From Fibrobacterota bacterium (lineage in GTDB: Bacteria > Fibrobacterota > Fibrobacteria > UBA11236), in NCBI GenBank assembly GCA_028287505.1, contig JAQBPN010000018.1:1-64000 (forward strand): DNA of 64,000 nt, read 5' to 3'. The notes beneath the pieces were generated by a model that searched no databases, was not told where the DNA came from, and was given only the letters and a program-made list of their open reading frames with translations. The translations under genes and the position numbers were made by a program. Below are positions 54,353 through 62,422 of this stretch, piece by piece. Numbering within the stretch: the first letter of the stretch is position 1; each line of letters starts with the position of its first letter.

Positions 54353-54640
54353 GCATCTCGCTTCAGAGTTGCTTCGCAACTCCACGCTCGATGCAGGAAA
54401 GGATTTATAGGCGCCTTGCTTCGGAGTTGCTTTGCAACTCCACGCTCAGCGCGGCATGGGGATCTAGGCATCTCGCTCCTGAGTTGCTTCGCAACTCAAC
54501 GCTCGATGCTTTTAAGGGATTTATAGGCATCTTGTTTCGGAGTCGGTTCGCAACTCCACGCTTGGTGCGGGAATGGTCAATTGGGCGCCTTGCTTCGGGT
54601 TGGCATTGCAACTCTGCTCTTGGTGCTTTCAAAGGTCGTT
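54338..54640. repeat. Five imperfect 57-59 bp tandem repeats with hairpins between fabG and acpP
   Basis: Hairpin cores GAGTTGC-ttc-GCAACTC stand at 54,366-54,382, 54,424-54,440 and 54,481-54,497, with degenerate copies near 54,540-54,556 and 54,598-54,614. Spacings are 58, 57, 59 and 58 bp. Each unit also repeats a TTATAGGCATCTTGCTTC-like lead and a CACGCTCGATGC-like trailer. The fabG 3' end is repeated 115 bp downstream as GGCATGGGGATCTAGGCATC, so the array arose by duplication from this locus. This and a GGGCCC-gtgaa-GGGCCC hairpin near 54,664-54,682 fill the 381-bp gap before acpP; no gene is in it. Confidence 0.85.
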
Positions 54641-54700
54641 TTTCGCGGAATTTAGAGGTTTGTGGGCCCGTGAAGGGCCCTCCACTCGTACGGTTTAGAT

Positions 54701-54727
54701 TATATTTACCCCTACCTATTTAAGGAG
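54701..54727 (+). promoter_or_regulatory. -10-like TATATT and Shine-Dalgarno AAGGAG for acpP
   Basis: TATATT at 54,701-54,706 and AAGGAG at 54,722-54,727 before the ATG at 54,734. In contrast to many genes here, acpP has a leader with a good ribosome-binding site, so it can be expressed strongly and apart from the upstream fab genes. Confidence 0.55.
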
Positions 54728-54733
54728 AATTGA

Positions 54734-54970
54734 ATGTCAGAGGATATCCATCAGAAAATCACCAAGGTCATCGTCGAGAAGCTGGGAGTCTCCGAAGATC
54801 AGGTGAAGCCTGAAGCCGCTTTTATCGACGACTTGGGAGCCGATTCCCTGGATCAGGTTGAATTGGTGATGGCGCTGGAAGACGAGTTCGATATCGAAAT
54901 CCCGGACGAAGAAGCCGAGAAGCTGAAGAAAGTCAGCGACGTCATCGCCTACGTCACCTCCAAGGCTTAA
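54734..54970 (+). CDS. acpP: Acyl carrier protein
   Basis: A 78-residue acidic ACP. The phosphopantetheine site is Ser38 in [10 protein letters not shown]. It carries growing acyl chains in fatty-acid synthesis. Preceded by a repeat array and its own promoter-like sequence, followed 61 bp later by rnc. Confidence 0.97.
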   Translation: MSEDIHQKITKVIVEKLGVSEDQVKPEAAFIDDLGADSLDQVELVMALEDEFDIEIPDEEAEKLKKVSDVIAYVTSKA

Positions 54971-55031
54971 CCCCCGTATTCAAAAACAGGATGCAGGCGC
55001 TATTTCCCGTGGATAGTGCCTTACCCCTTTG

Positions 55032-55871
55032 ATGCTCTTCGGATTTCTCCGCAAACTGTTCAAGGGAGGGCGCAAAGAGCCGTCCTTATCCGAATTGGAA
55101 AGGATTCTGGGATACCGTTTCCAGGACAATGATCTCCTGATCACGTCCCTTTCCCACCGCTCCTTCGTAAACAGCCAGCGTACGGAAAAGAAGATGGAAT
55201 CCAACGAACGGTTGGAATTCCTGGGCGACGCCGTCCTGAACATCATCGTTACCGACTACCTCTACCGGGAATATCCGGACAAGGAGGAAGGCCGGATGTC
55301 CAAGATGAAATCCCTGGTGGTGAGCTCCCGCGTACTCGGTCTTTGCGCCGATACCTGGAAGCTCGGGGAATTCATCCTGCTGAGCCGATCGGAAGAGAAA
55401 TCAGGCGGCCGCAAGCGCCTGAGCATTCTCGCGGACGCGTATGAAGCCGTGATCGGAGCCGTCTACCTGGACGGCGGTCTGGAGTCGGCCCGCAAGCTCA
55501 TCCACAGTTCCCTGATGTCCATCATGGACGAGGTGCTGGACGACGAGGAGTTGGCGAATTACAAAAGCAAACTGCTCGAATATACCCAGTCCCGCGGGAT
55601 GGGAATCCCCTCCTACGACGTTTTGCAGGAAACCGGTCCGGAGCATCAGAAAAGCTTCGTGGTGGGCGTCTATGTGCAGAACCAGGAATGGGGTCGCGGC
55701 AGCGGCAATTCCAAAAAGAGCGCGGAACAGGCAGGGGCCCGGGTGGCCCTGACCAATATGTTCGCCGACAAGGAAAAAGAGAAGGAAAAGGAAAAAGAAA
55801 AAGAAAAGGGCGCGTCCGGTACCGGCGTTTCCCGGGATCGAGCCGGCGAGGACTCCCACGGCCCACGCTGA
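55032..55871 (+). CDS. rnc: Ribonuclease III
   Basis: A 279-residue double-strand RNA endonuclease. The signature NERLEFLGDAVL is at about 58-69, and a second catalytic acidic stretch, DAYEAVIGAVYLDGG, is at about 136-150. A C-terminal dsRNA-binding domain (about 178-245, YKSKLLEYTQSRG... NSKKSAEQAGARVAL) follows. The last about 30 residues are a low-complexity KEKEKE stretch, unusual for the family. The ATG at 55,032 is used; a TTG directly before it is less likely. The order acpP-rnc is common in bacteria. Confidence 0.95.
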   Translation: MLFGFLRKLFKGGRKEPSLSELERILGYRFQDNDLLITSLSHRSFVNSQRTEKKMESNERLEFLGDAVLNIIVTDYLYREYPDKEEGRMSKMKSLVVSSRVLGLCADTWKLGEFILLSRSEEKSGGRKRLSILADAYEAVIGAVYLDGGLESARKLIHSSLMSIMDEVLDDEELANYKSKLLEYTQSRGMGIPSYDVLQETGPEHQKSFVVGVYVQNQEWGRGSGNSKKSAEQAGARVALTNMFADKEKEKEKEKEKEKGASGTGVSRDRAGEDSHGPR

Positions 55872-55969
55872 GGGGGTGGAGTCGATAAGGGCCCAAGTCG
55901 CCCTGGCCCGGCTTTTCCACTTTGGGATATTGTTCCCGTACCGCCGCTTCAAATGCCGCGGCAAATTCT

Positions 55970-56839
55970 ATGCACTGGCGAATACTCGATAGCGGCCCCC
56001 TGGATGCGGGGCATTCCGGGGCCGAAAACATGGCCATCGACGAGGCCATCCTGGCCGAGGTCGAATCCGGCCGTTCCTTGCCCACCCTCCGCGTCTATGG
56101 CTGGTCGCCCGCCTGCATCAGCCTGGGCCATTCCCAGAAGGCCGCCCAGGAACTCGACCTGGACCGCGTGCGGGACCTGGGATACGATATCGTTGTGAGG
56201 CCCACGGGGGGCAGGGCCGTCCTGCACATCGATGAATTGACCTATTCCATCATCGCTTCTCCGGATGCGGAGGATTGGTGTTCCACCCAGGCGATTTCCT
56301 ACCGGACCATTTCCCAGGCCGTGGCCCAGGCCCTGGCGGAAGCGGGATTCGGCGTGTCCCTGGACAGAGGCTATCCCGTGGAAAGGCCGCAGGCCCTGAG
56401 GGCCATGACTCCCTGCTTTTCCTCCACGGCCCGTTCGGAAGTGGTCTGGGGCGACCGGAAAGTGGTCGGTTCCGCGCAGCGGCGCCTGCGGGGCGCGTTC
56501 CTGCAACATGGATCCATCCTGGTTTCCAAAAGCCACCGCACCCTGGTGGACTGCCTGAACCTGGACCCGGAGAAACGCGCGCGATACCTGGAAATCCTGG
56601 ACCGGAACGCGGTATCCTTGGAAGAAGCGCTGGGACGCGAGTTGAGGTGGGAGGATATGGCGAAGGCATTCGAAGGACGATTTATCCAAGCGTTGGGGAT
56701 CGATTCAGCGTACGGCGGACTGAATAAGAGCGAAGCGGAAAGAGTTGCGGAGTTGAGTGGGGAGAAGGCCAGACACAGCGAGCTGTTGATGGAGATCACG
56801 TCGGGCGTCGGGCGTCGGGCGTCGGGCGCGAAGAGGTGA
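55970..56839 (+). CDS. Octanoyltransferase, LipM-like
   Basis: A 289-residue member of the biotin/lipoate ligase fold. RPTGGRAVLH-DELTYSI, TPCFSSTARSEVVWGDRKVVGSAQRR and QHGSIL match LipM-type octanoyl-ACP:protein transferases, with Cys149 at the expected nucleophile position and Lys164 in the binding site. It would start protein lipoylation. The ATG at 55,970 begins the conserved fold. The last about 12 residues ([12 protein letters not shown]) are encoded by the left repeats of element D, so the insertion altered the C-terminus. The 98-bp gap from rnc holds nothing obvious. Confidence 0.85.
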   Translation: MHWRILDSGPLDAGHSGAENMAIDEAILAEVESGRSLPTLRVYGWSPACISLGHSQKAAQELDLDRVRDLGYDIVVRPTGGRAVLHIDELTYSIIASPDAEDWCSTQAISYRTISQAVAQALAEAGFGVSLDRGYPVERPQALRAMTPCFSSTARSEVVWGDRKVVGSAQRRLRGAFLQHGSILVSKSHRTLVDCLNLDPEKRARYLEILDRNAVSLEEALGRELRWEDMAKAFEGRFIQALGIDSAYGGLNKSEAERVAELSGEKARHSELLMEITSGVGRRASGAKR

Positions 56840-57282
56840 GGTATATTCTTCGTATGGAAGAGAATACTCAAGGCTACAAACTGCTGCTTGCGTGGCAAAG
56901 AGCGATAGAGTTGGTTCCTCAGGTTTATCTATTAACCAAAAAATTCCCTTCGGACGAATTGTATGGAATCACAAGCCAGATTCGCCGGGCAATGGTTTCA
57001 GTCCCCGCGAATATTGCGGAGGGTCAGGGTCGACGTCACCCCAAAGAGTTTTTGAATTTTCTCTCAATTGCCAGGGGTAGTCTGGCTGAAGTGGATACCC
57101 TGCTTATAGTTTCATGTAAACTTGGATACGTGGATGAAGCAGCTACGAAGAAAATCGAATCCCAGATAATTCGAATTCGCCAACTTCTGCAAAAATTAAT
57201 GCAAAGTATCATAGAGCCAAGTAACGCAGGGCATAGTGGCAGAGGGCTTTCAACGCCCGACGCCCGACGCCCGACGCCCGAC
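56800..57282 (+). mobile_element. GTCGGGC element D carrying a four-helix-bundle gene
   Basis: Four GTCGGGC units (56,800-56,827) face four GCCCGAC units (57,255-57,282), so the 28-bp ends are perfect inverted repeats. Between them is one gene with its own TATATT promoter-like site. The same terminal repeats bound the non-coding elements A, B and C, making D the candidate full-length member of the family. The unit ends inside the 3' codons of both the LipM-like gene and the four-helix gene itself. Confidence 0.82.
56842..56847 (+). promoter_or_regulatory. -10-like TATATT for the four-helix-bundle gene
   Basis: TATATT with 6 nt to the ATG at 56,854, inside element D. The element therefore carries its own promoter-like sequence. 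Confidence 0.5.
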
Positions 57283-57297
57283 GAGATGCATCCATAA
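56854..57297 (+). CDS. Four-helix-bundle protein, 23S rRNA-intervening-sequence (IVP/S23) type
   Basis: A 147-residue protein. It shows the hallmark IRRAMVSVPANIAEGQGRR (about 43-61) and FLNFLSIARGSLAEVDTLL (about 66-84), with four amphipathic helices over residues 8-122. Relatives are encoded in intervening sequences of 23S rRNA genes, and the fold is shared with Avd accessory proteins of diversity-generating retroelements; both bind nucleic acid. The molecular function of free-standing members is not established. Residues from about 134 ([14 protein letters not shown]) are encoded by the element's right repeats. Its stop (TAATG) overlaps the oppD start. The AT content is a little higher than that of its neighbours. 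Confidence 0.88.
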   Translation: MEENTQGYKLLLAWQRAIELVPQVYLLTKKFPSDELYGITSQIRRAMVSVPANIAEGQGRRHPKEFLNFLSIARGSLAEVDTLLIVSCKLGYVDEAATKKIESQIIRIRQLLQKLMQSIIEPSNAGHSGRGLSTPDARRPTPDEMHP

Positions 57298-58277
57298 TGC
57301 TCGAAGTCTCAAATCTCTCCGTCGCATTCAAGTCCGATCAAGGCTTCGTCCCCGTGACCCACAACATCGGTTTCAGTCTCGAGGCCGGGGCTACGCTCGG
57401 CATAGTGGGGGAGTCCGGGAGCGGGAAGTCCGTGACGTCCATGGCGGTGATGGGTTTGCTGCCCAAGCGTAGCGCCAGGGTTACGGCCGACAGGTTGTCC
57501 TTCGCGGGCCGGGATATGTTGAAGCTGTCGGCCGGGGAGTGGAGGGGATTGCGCGGCAAGGACATCGCCATGGTGTTCCAGGATCCGATGACCAGTCTCA
57601 ATCCCCTGATGCGTTGCGGGGAACAGATTGCGGAAGCGATCCGGTTCCACCAGGGCAAGGGCCGGCATGAGGCCAGGATGGACGCCATCGGGCTGCTGGA
57701 CCGCATGGGAATTCCCAATCCCGAGCGGCGGGTCGAGGCATTCCCGTTCGAATTGTCCGGAGGCATGCGCCAGCGCGTCATGATCGCCATGGCGCTCTCG
57801 TGCCGCCCCAAGCTGCTCATCGCGGACGAGCCGACCACGGCCCTGGACGTGACCATCCAGGCGCAGATCCTGAAGCTGATCCGCGAGTTGCAGAAGGACT
57901 ATGGCATGGCGCTGATGCTGATCACCCATGACCTGGGCATCGTGCGGGACATGGTCGAAGAGCTGATCGTCATGTATGCCGGGCGCGTGGTGGAAAAGGG
58001 CCGCGCCGCCGATGTGCTCGACCATCCCACGCATCCTTATACTTTGGGTTTATTGCGATCCATTCCTTCCCTGTACCAAAAGGTACGGCGGCTCACGTCC
58101 ATCGAAGGCGTGGTCCCCAAGCCCGCCGATGTGGTTCCCGGCTGCCGCTTCCATCCCCGCTGCTTCATGGCGGTGGACGCCTGCAGGCGAACGGAGCCGC
58201 TGCTTGAAGGCGATGGTTCTCAATGTTCCGCGTGTCTGCGCAGGATGGAACTAGTGGAAAGATCCATCCCGGTTTGA
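57297..58277 (+). CDS. Peptide/nickel-type ABC transporter ATP-binding protein (OppD/DppD)
   Basis: A 326-residue ATPase. Walker A GESGSGKS, Q-loop VFQDPMTSLNP, signature LSGGMRQR, Walker B LLIADEPTTALD and the H-loop ITHDLG are intact. The C-terminal oligopeptide-transporter extension contains CRFHPRCFMAVDAC, whose cysteines may hold an Fe-S cluster as in some Dpp/Opp ATPases. It would pair with the OppF encoded at 59,745. No permease or binding-protein gene is in the window. The start overlaps the stop of the four-helix gene; whether this is the original start before element D inserted is uncertain. Confidence 0.9.
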   Translation: MLEVSNLSVAFKSDQGFVPVTHNIGFSLEAGATLGIVGESGSGKSVTSMAVMGLLPKRSARVTADRLSFAGRDMLKLSAGEWRGLRGKDIAMVFQDPMTSLNPLMRCGEQIAEAIRFHQGKGRHEARMDAIGLLDRMGIPNPERRVEAFPFELSGGMRQRVMIAMALSCRPKLLIADEPTTALDVTIQAQILKLIRELQKDYGMALMLITHDLGIVRDMVEELIVMYAGRVVEKGRAADVLDHPTHPYTLGLLRSIPSLYQKVRRLTSIEGVVPKPADVVPGCRFHPRCFMAVDACRRTEPLLEGDGSQCSACLRRMELVERSIPV

Positions 58278-58378
58278 TGATCCGTTAGCGGCCCACCCGC
58301 TCCCGCAAAAACATATTTTCATTAGGAACCCCAGCTGAAGGCTGCGGGTCAAACCTGTACTTTGGCACAGGAGCGACC

Positions 58379-59731
58379 ATGCGGGACGGGCGCTGGATTA
58401 AGATACTGATCGAACGGGTGTTCCTGTTGGCTGCCTACCAGGTGTCCGCCACGCACATGTTCCGTTCCATCGCTCTCTACCCCTGGATGTTTTCCTGGCT
58501 GCGTTCCCGCGCCGCCGCGCGCAACCGGGTCAAGCCGGAATACGATGTCATCCTGACTTGCAACTACTCCCCTTGGTCCAGGTATTCCGGAGGCGGGCAA
58601 AAGTCCGTGCATATGCTGGCCGGGGAAATGACGCGCCAGGGTTTGAAGGTGGCCGCCGTGTACAGCAAGGCGCCCTGGGAATCCATCGCGCCTCACGCGG
58701 AAACGATTTACGATGAACGCTGGGCCGGATTTTTCGCGGTGCGTCCCGGCGTCAGTTCTCCATTGCGCTTCCTGAACGGCATCCTCTTCTATTTCAAGGT
58801 CCGTTCGCTCTCGTCCCGGAAGACGGTCCTGCACGGGAACGGAGACGAAGCCAGCCTGCTCTGGTTGATCCGCGATAAGCGGAAGTTCGTCTACACCAAC
58901 CGCTACCCCGAGTTCCCGGCATTCCTTTCCGGCCGCGATTGGACCCGGGCGCGCACCTGGATGGCGATCTTTTTCCGGGAACCGCGCTTCGTCGCCATGG
59001 CCATGGGGCTTCGCAACGCGGACAAGGTCACCGTCACCAGCGGCTACTCATTGGTGGAAGCGCGGAAAGCCTTCGGGCTGGATCCGGCGCGCATGGCGGT
59101 TGTCCATAACGGAGTGGATCCGGTTTTTCTGGAAATGCCCATGGTAGCGGGCGAGGGCAAAGGCGTGCTTTTCTTCGGGCGCCTCACCCGCGCGAAAGGT
59201 CCCGATCTGGCCCTGGAAGCCTATGCGCGCCTGCCGGCGGACTTGCGGAAAGCGCATCCCCTCCGGTACATCGGCGTGGGCCCCATCCAGGCCGAGCTCG
59301 AGGCCAGAATCAAAGCGTTGGGACTGGCGCAGGTGGAATTCCTGGGTTGGAAGACCGGCGCGGATTTGGCCCGGGCCATCGTTTCAAGCGGAGCGGTCTG
59401 TCTTCCCAGCCGGGAGGAATCCTTCGGCAATTCCGTGGTGGAGGCCCTGGCCTTGGGGCAAATCCTGATCAGCACGCGGGCCGGATCCATTCCGGAAGTG
59501 GCCGGTCCCTGGGGCCACCTCGTCCCATCGGACGATCCGGAGGCGCTGGCCTCCCGCCTGGAGAAGGAGCTGCGGAAAGGGACGACCTGGATGGAGCGGT
59601 GCGGGCAACGGGAGTTCATCCGCGCCCGGTACAGTTGGGGCCGGTCCTCGCTTTGCTACCGGGCCATCTACTTCCCGATCAAGATCGCCAAGGTCCGCAG
59701 ACCGATCGGGCAATCGCTCCTCGTCGGATAG
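58379..59731 (+). CDS. Glycosyltransferase, GT4 family
   Basis: A 450-residue GT-B enzyme. The glycine-rich RYSGGGQKSVHMLAGEM is at the N-terminal donor/acceptor side. VHNGVDPVF and LFFGRLTRAKGPDLALEAY open the C-terminal domain, and PSREESFGNSVVEALALG is the EX7E sugar-nucleotide site. It probably adds a hexose to a surface glycan or glycolipid. It lies between the two ABC ATPase genes, which is odd for an Opp/Dpp system. GGAG is 6 nt before the ATG. The 101-bp gap upstream holds a CCTGT/ACAGG stem around a TACTTT-like box. Confidence 0.87.
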   Translation: MRDGRWIKILIERVFLLAAYQVSATHMFRSIALYPWMFSWLRSRAAARNRVKPEYDVILTCNYSPWSRYSGGGQKSVHMLAGEMTRQGLKVAAVYSKAPWESIAPHAETIYDERWAGFFAVRPGVSSPLRFLNGILFYFKVRSLSSRKTVLHGNGDEASLLWLIRDKRKFVYTNRYPEFPAFLSGRDWTRARTWMAIFFREPRFVAMAMGLRNADKVTVTSGYSLVEARKAFGLDPARMAVVHNGVDPVFLEMPMVAGEGKGVLFFGRLTRAKGPDLALEAYARLPADLRKAHPLRYIGVGPIQAELEARIKALGLAQVEFLGWKTGADLARAIVSSGAVCLPSREESFGNSVVEALALGQILISTRAGSIPEVAGPWGHLVPSDDPEALASRLEKELRKGTTWMERCGQREFIRARYSWGRSSLCYRAIYFPIKIAKVRRPIGQSLLVG

Positions 59732-59737
59732 TATATT
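59732..59737 (+). promoter_or_regulatory. -10-like TATATT for oppF-like gene
   Basis: TATATT, 7 nt before the ATG at 59,745, overlapping the end of the glycosyltransferase gene region. Suggests separate, leaderless transcription. Confidence 0.45.
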
Positions 59738-59744
59738 TCCCTTG

Positions 59745-60581
59745 ATGGGGCAAGACGCGCGCGACACCGCAGCCGGAACCGGAACGCTGAAAAGCGCCGA
59801 TGCGCCGGATACGCCATTGCTGCAAGTCGAAGGCTTGCGGGTCGAATTCGGAAGCGGCAAGGACCGCGTGCAGGCCGTGCGGGACGTGGGTTTCCGCATC
59901 GCCAGGAATTCCACCCTCGCTTTGGTGGGGGAGAGCGGCAGCGGCAAGACCACGGTGGGGCGCGCCATCATCCGGCTCTTGAAACCCGCGGCGGGGCGCA
60001 TCATTTTCGATGGCACCGACCTCACCGCTTTCACCGGCTTGGGCGAATCCGGTTTCCGCCCCTTCCGCAAACGCATCCAGATGATTTTCCAGGATCCTTA
60101 CTCGTCCCTGGATCCGCGCCTGTCCATCCGCGGCAGTCTCAAGGAAGCCCTGCAATTGGGCTTTCCTTCCCGGAAGGCGGAATGGGAGGACATCCTGGCG
60201 GAAAAGATGCGGCTGGTGGGATTGGCCCCGGACTATCTCAGCCGTTATCCCCATGAATTCTCGGGAGGCCAGCGCCAACGCATCGGAATCGCCCGGGCGC
60301 TTTGCGTAGAGCCGGAATTCCTGATCTGCGACGAACCGGTTTCCTCCCTGGACGTTTCCATCCAGGCGCAAATCCTCAACCTCCTGATGGACCTGCAGGA
60401 ACGCCTGGGGCTCGCCTATCTCTTCATCTCCCATGACCTGCGCGTGGTCAAGCATATCGCCCGGGAAGTGGCGGTAATGCAGCGCGGCGAAATCGTCGAA
60501 ATGAAGGAAACGGAGGAGCTGTACCGGGCCCCCGCCCATGCCTATACCCGCACCTTGCTGGAAGCCATACCCGGGCGCTGA
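59745..60581 (+). CDS. Peptide/nickel-type ABC transporter ATP-binding protein (OppF/DppF)
   Basis: A 278-residue ATPase with Walker A GESGSGKTT, Q-loop IFQDPYSSLDPRLSI, signature FSGGQRQRIGIARAL, Walker B FLICDEPVSSLDVS and H-loop FISHDLR. SSLDPR in the Q-loop region is typical of OppF. The ATG at 59,745 is chosen over the TTG directly before it. It is shorter than most OppF proteins and ends (LLEAIPGR) before the usual Cys-containing extension. Its partner OppD is encoded at 57,297, separated by the glycosyltransferase gene. Confidence 0.9.
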   Translation: MGQDARDTAAGTGTLKSADAPDTPLLQVEGLRVEFGSGKDRVQAVRDVGFRIARNSTLALVGESGSGKTTVGRAIIRLLKPAAGRIIFDGTDLTAFTGLGESGFRPFRKRIQMIFQDPYSSLDPRLSIRGSLKEALQLGFPSRKAEWEDILAEKMRLVGLAPDYLSRYPHEFSGGQRQRIGIARALCVEPEFLICDEPVSSLDVSIQAQILNLLMDLQERLGLAYLFISHDLRVVKHIAREVAVMQRGEIVEMKETEELYRAPAHAYTRTLLEAIPGR

Positions 60582-60709
60582 ATTCGCGCAACATTCGCTT
60601 TTAGGCGTTGTTCCCTGGCCGAAAAACCCTTATTTTCCCCCGCAAAGCCCGGCTCCCTTACGGTTTAAGCCGATTTTTTGTAAATTAGGCGCTTTCCAAC
60701 GAGGGCATA

Positions 60710-62422
60710 TTGACGAGTACCCAGACCGGGGCCATTCCATCCGGGCCCCTGATTGTCCAAGGCGACATGACCATCCTGCTGGAAGTCGCCCACCCGATTT
60801 ACGCCGAAGCCAGGGATAGGATAGCCCCCTTCACCGAACTCCTGAAGAGTCCGGAACACATGCACACTTACGGCATCTCCCATCTGTCTTTGTGGAATGC
60901 CGCATCCTCCGGACACGACGCCAAGGAAGTCCTGGATACGCTCCGGAAATATTCCCGCTTCGAATTGCCGCATAACCTCGTCACCGAAGTCGAGACGTTC
61001 ATGGAACGTTATGGCCAGGTGCGCATCCTCCGCGAGGACGGCAAGCTCATCCTGGAGACCATCGATCCCGCCTTGATGACGGAAATCCAGAACCATCGCC
61101 AGACCGCGCCCTTTATCGACCAGGTCCTGGACAGCCGCCGCGCAACCTTGTTCCCGCATACGCGCGGCATGGTGAAAATGGCCCTGACCAACATCGGCTT
61201 TCCCGCCGAGGATTTGGCCGGGTACGTAACCGGAGCGCCGTTGGAAGTCTCGGTCCGATCCACCACGCTGGAAGGCAAACCCCTGAACCTGCGCCAATAC
61301 CAGCTGGACGCCGGCCAGGTTTTCCACGCGGGCGGCAGTGAAAAAGGCGGCTCGGGCGTGATCGTATTGCCCTGCGGAGCCGGTAAGACCCTGGTGGGCC
61401 TTGCCACCATGGCCAAGTGCTCGTGCCATACCCTGATATTGACCACCAACGTGACCGCGGCCCGCCAATGGATCCGGGAGATCCTGGACAAGACGACCTT
61501 GCTGGCCCACCAGGTGGCGGAATATACGGGCGACAACAAGCAGATAGCGCCCGTCACCGTGGCCACCTACCAGATCATCACCTATCGCAAGCGCCAGAGC
61601 GAAGACTTCCCGCATTTCGAAATCTTCCAGAAGAACAACTGGGGACTCATCATCTATGACGAGGTCCATCTGCTTCCGGCGCCCGTGTTCCGCATTTCCG
61701 CCGACATGCAGGCCACGCGCCGTCTGGGCCTCACCGCCACGCTCATCCGCGAAGACGGGCGCCAGAAGGACGTATTCTCGCTGATCGGCCCCAAGAAGTT
61801 CGAAGTCCCTTGGAAGGTGCTCGAGCAGCAGGGATGGATCGCGACCGCCACCTGCACGGAAATCCGGGTCAGCCTGCGCCCCGAGGACAAAATGGCCTAC
61901 GCCATGGCGGACCTCCGCAAGAAGATGGCGCTGGCCGCTTCAAACCTCGAGAAATTCAAGGTCGTGAAAGAGCTGGTCGCGAAACACAAAACGGATCGCG
62001 TCCTCATCATCGGGCAATACCTGGAGCAGTTGGATGCGTTGTCCACCCTGCTCAAGGTTCCGCTCATCACGGGTGCGACGCCGAACTCGGAGCGCGAAGT
62101 GCTGTACAAGGAATTCCGCGACGGCAAAATCGAAACCCTGATGGTCTCCAAGGTCGGCAACTTCGCCGTGGACATCCCGGACGCCAACGTGCTGATCCAG
62201 GTCTCCGGCACCTTCGGAAGCCGGCAGGAAGAGGCCCAGCGCCTGGGCCGCGTGCTGCGCCCCAAATCCAACGGATCCATCGCCCATTTCTATACCATCA
62301 TCACCAAGGACACCAAGGAGCAGGAGTTCGGGATGAACCGGCAACTGTTCCTGACCGAGCAAGGCTATTCCTACGCCATCGTGGACTGGAATCGCGCCGT
62401 GCTGGAGGAAAATCAGAAATGA
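60710..62422 (+). CDS. XPB/Ssl2-type DNA repair helicase
   Basis: A 570-residue superfamily 2 helicase. An N-terminal XPB-like damage domain is followed by Walker A PCGAGKTLVG (about 222), DEVH box IIYDEVHLLP (about 317), TATLIREDG, and a second RecA domain ending FGSRQEEAQRLGRVLRPK (motif VI). In eukaryotes and archaea XPB acts in transcription and nucleotide excision repair. Bacterial forms are found in a minority of lineages and are 3'-5' helicases. The TTG at 60,710 has GAGGG upstream; an internal ATG at 60,767 is an alternative. Its stop overlaps the next gene (ATGA). Confidence 0.92.
   Translation: MTSTQTGAIPSGPLIVQGDMTILLEVAHPIYAEARDRIAPFTELLKSPEHMHTYGISHLSLWNAASSGHDAKEVLDTLRKYSRFELPHNLVTEVETFMERYGQVRILREDGKLILETIDPALMTEIQNHRQTAPFIDQVLDSRRATLFPHTRGMVKMALTNIGFPAEDLAGYVTGAPLEVSVRSTTLEGKPLNLRQYQLDAGQVFHAGGSEKGGSGVIVLPCGAGKTLVGLATMAKCSCHTLILTTNVTAARQWIREILDKTTLLAHQVAEYTGDNKQIAPVTVATYQIITYRKRQSEDFPHFEIFQKNNWGLIIYDEVHLLPAPVFRISADMQATRRLGLTATLIREDGRQKDVFSLIGPKKFEVPWKVLEQQGWIATATCTEIRVSLRPEDKMAYAMADLRKKMALAASNLEKFKVVKELVAKHKTDRVLIIGQYLEQLDALSTLLKVPLITGATPNSEREVLYKEFRDGKIETLMVSKVGNFAVDIPDANVLIQVSGTFGSRQEEAQRLGRVLRPKSNGSIAHFYTIITKDTKEQEFGMNRQLFLTEQGYSYAIVDWNRAVLEENQK

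Noticed and set aside
54391-54723. 110-codon frame through the fabG-acpP array (RLASELLCNSTL-like repeats)
   Set aside because: The frame is only the translation of the hairpin repeats and has no ribosome-binding site. The degenerate copies behave as non-coding sequence.
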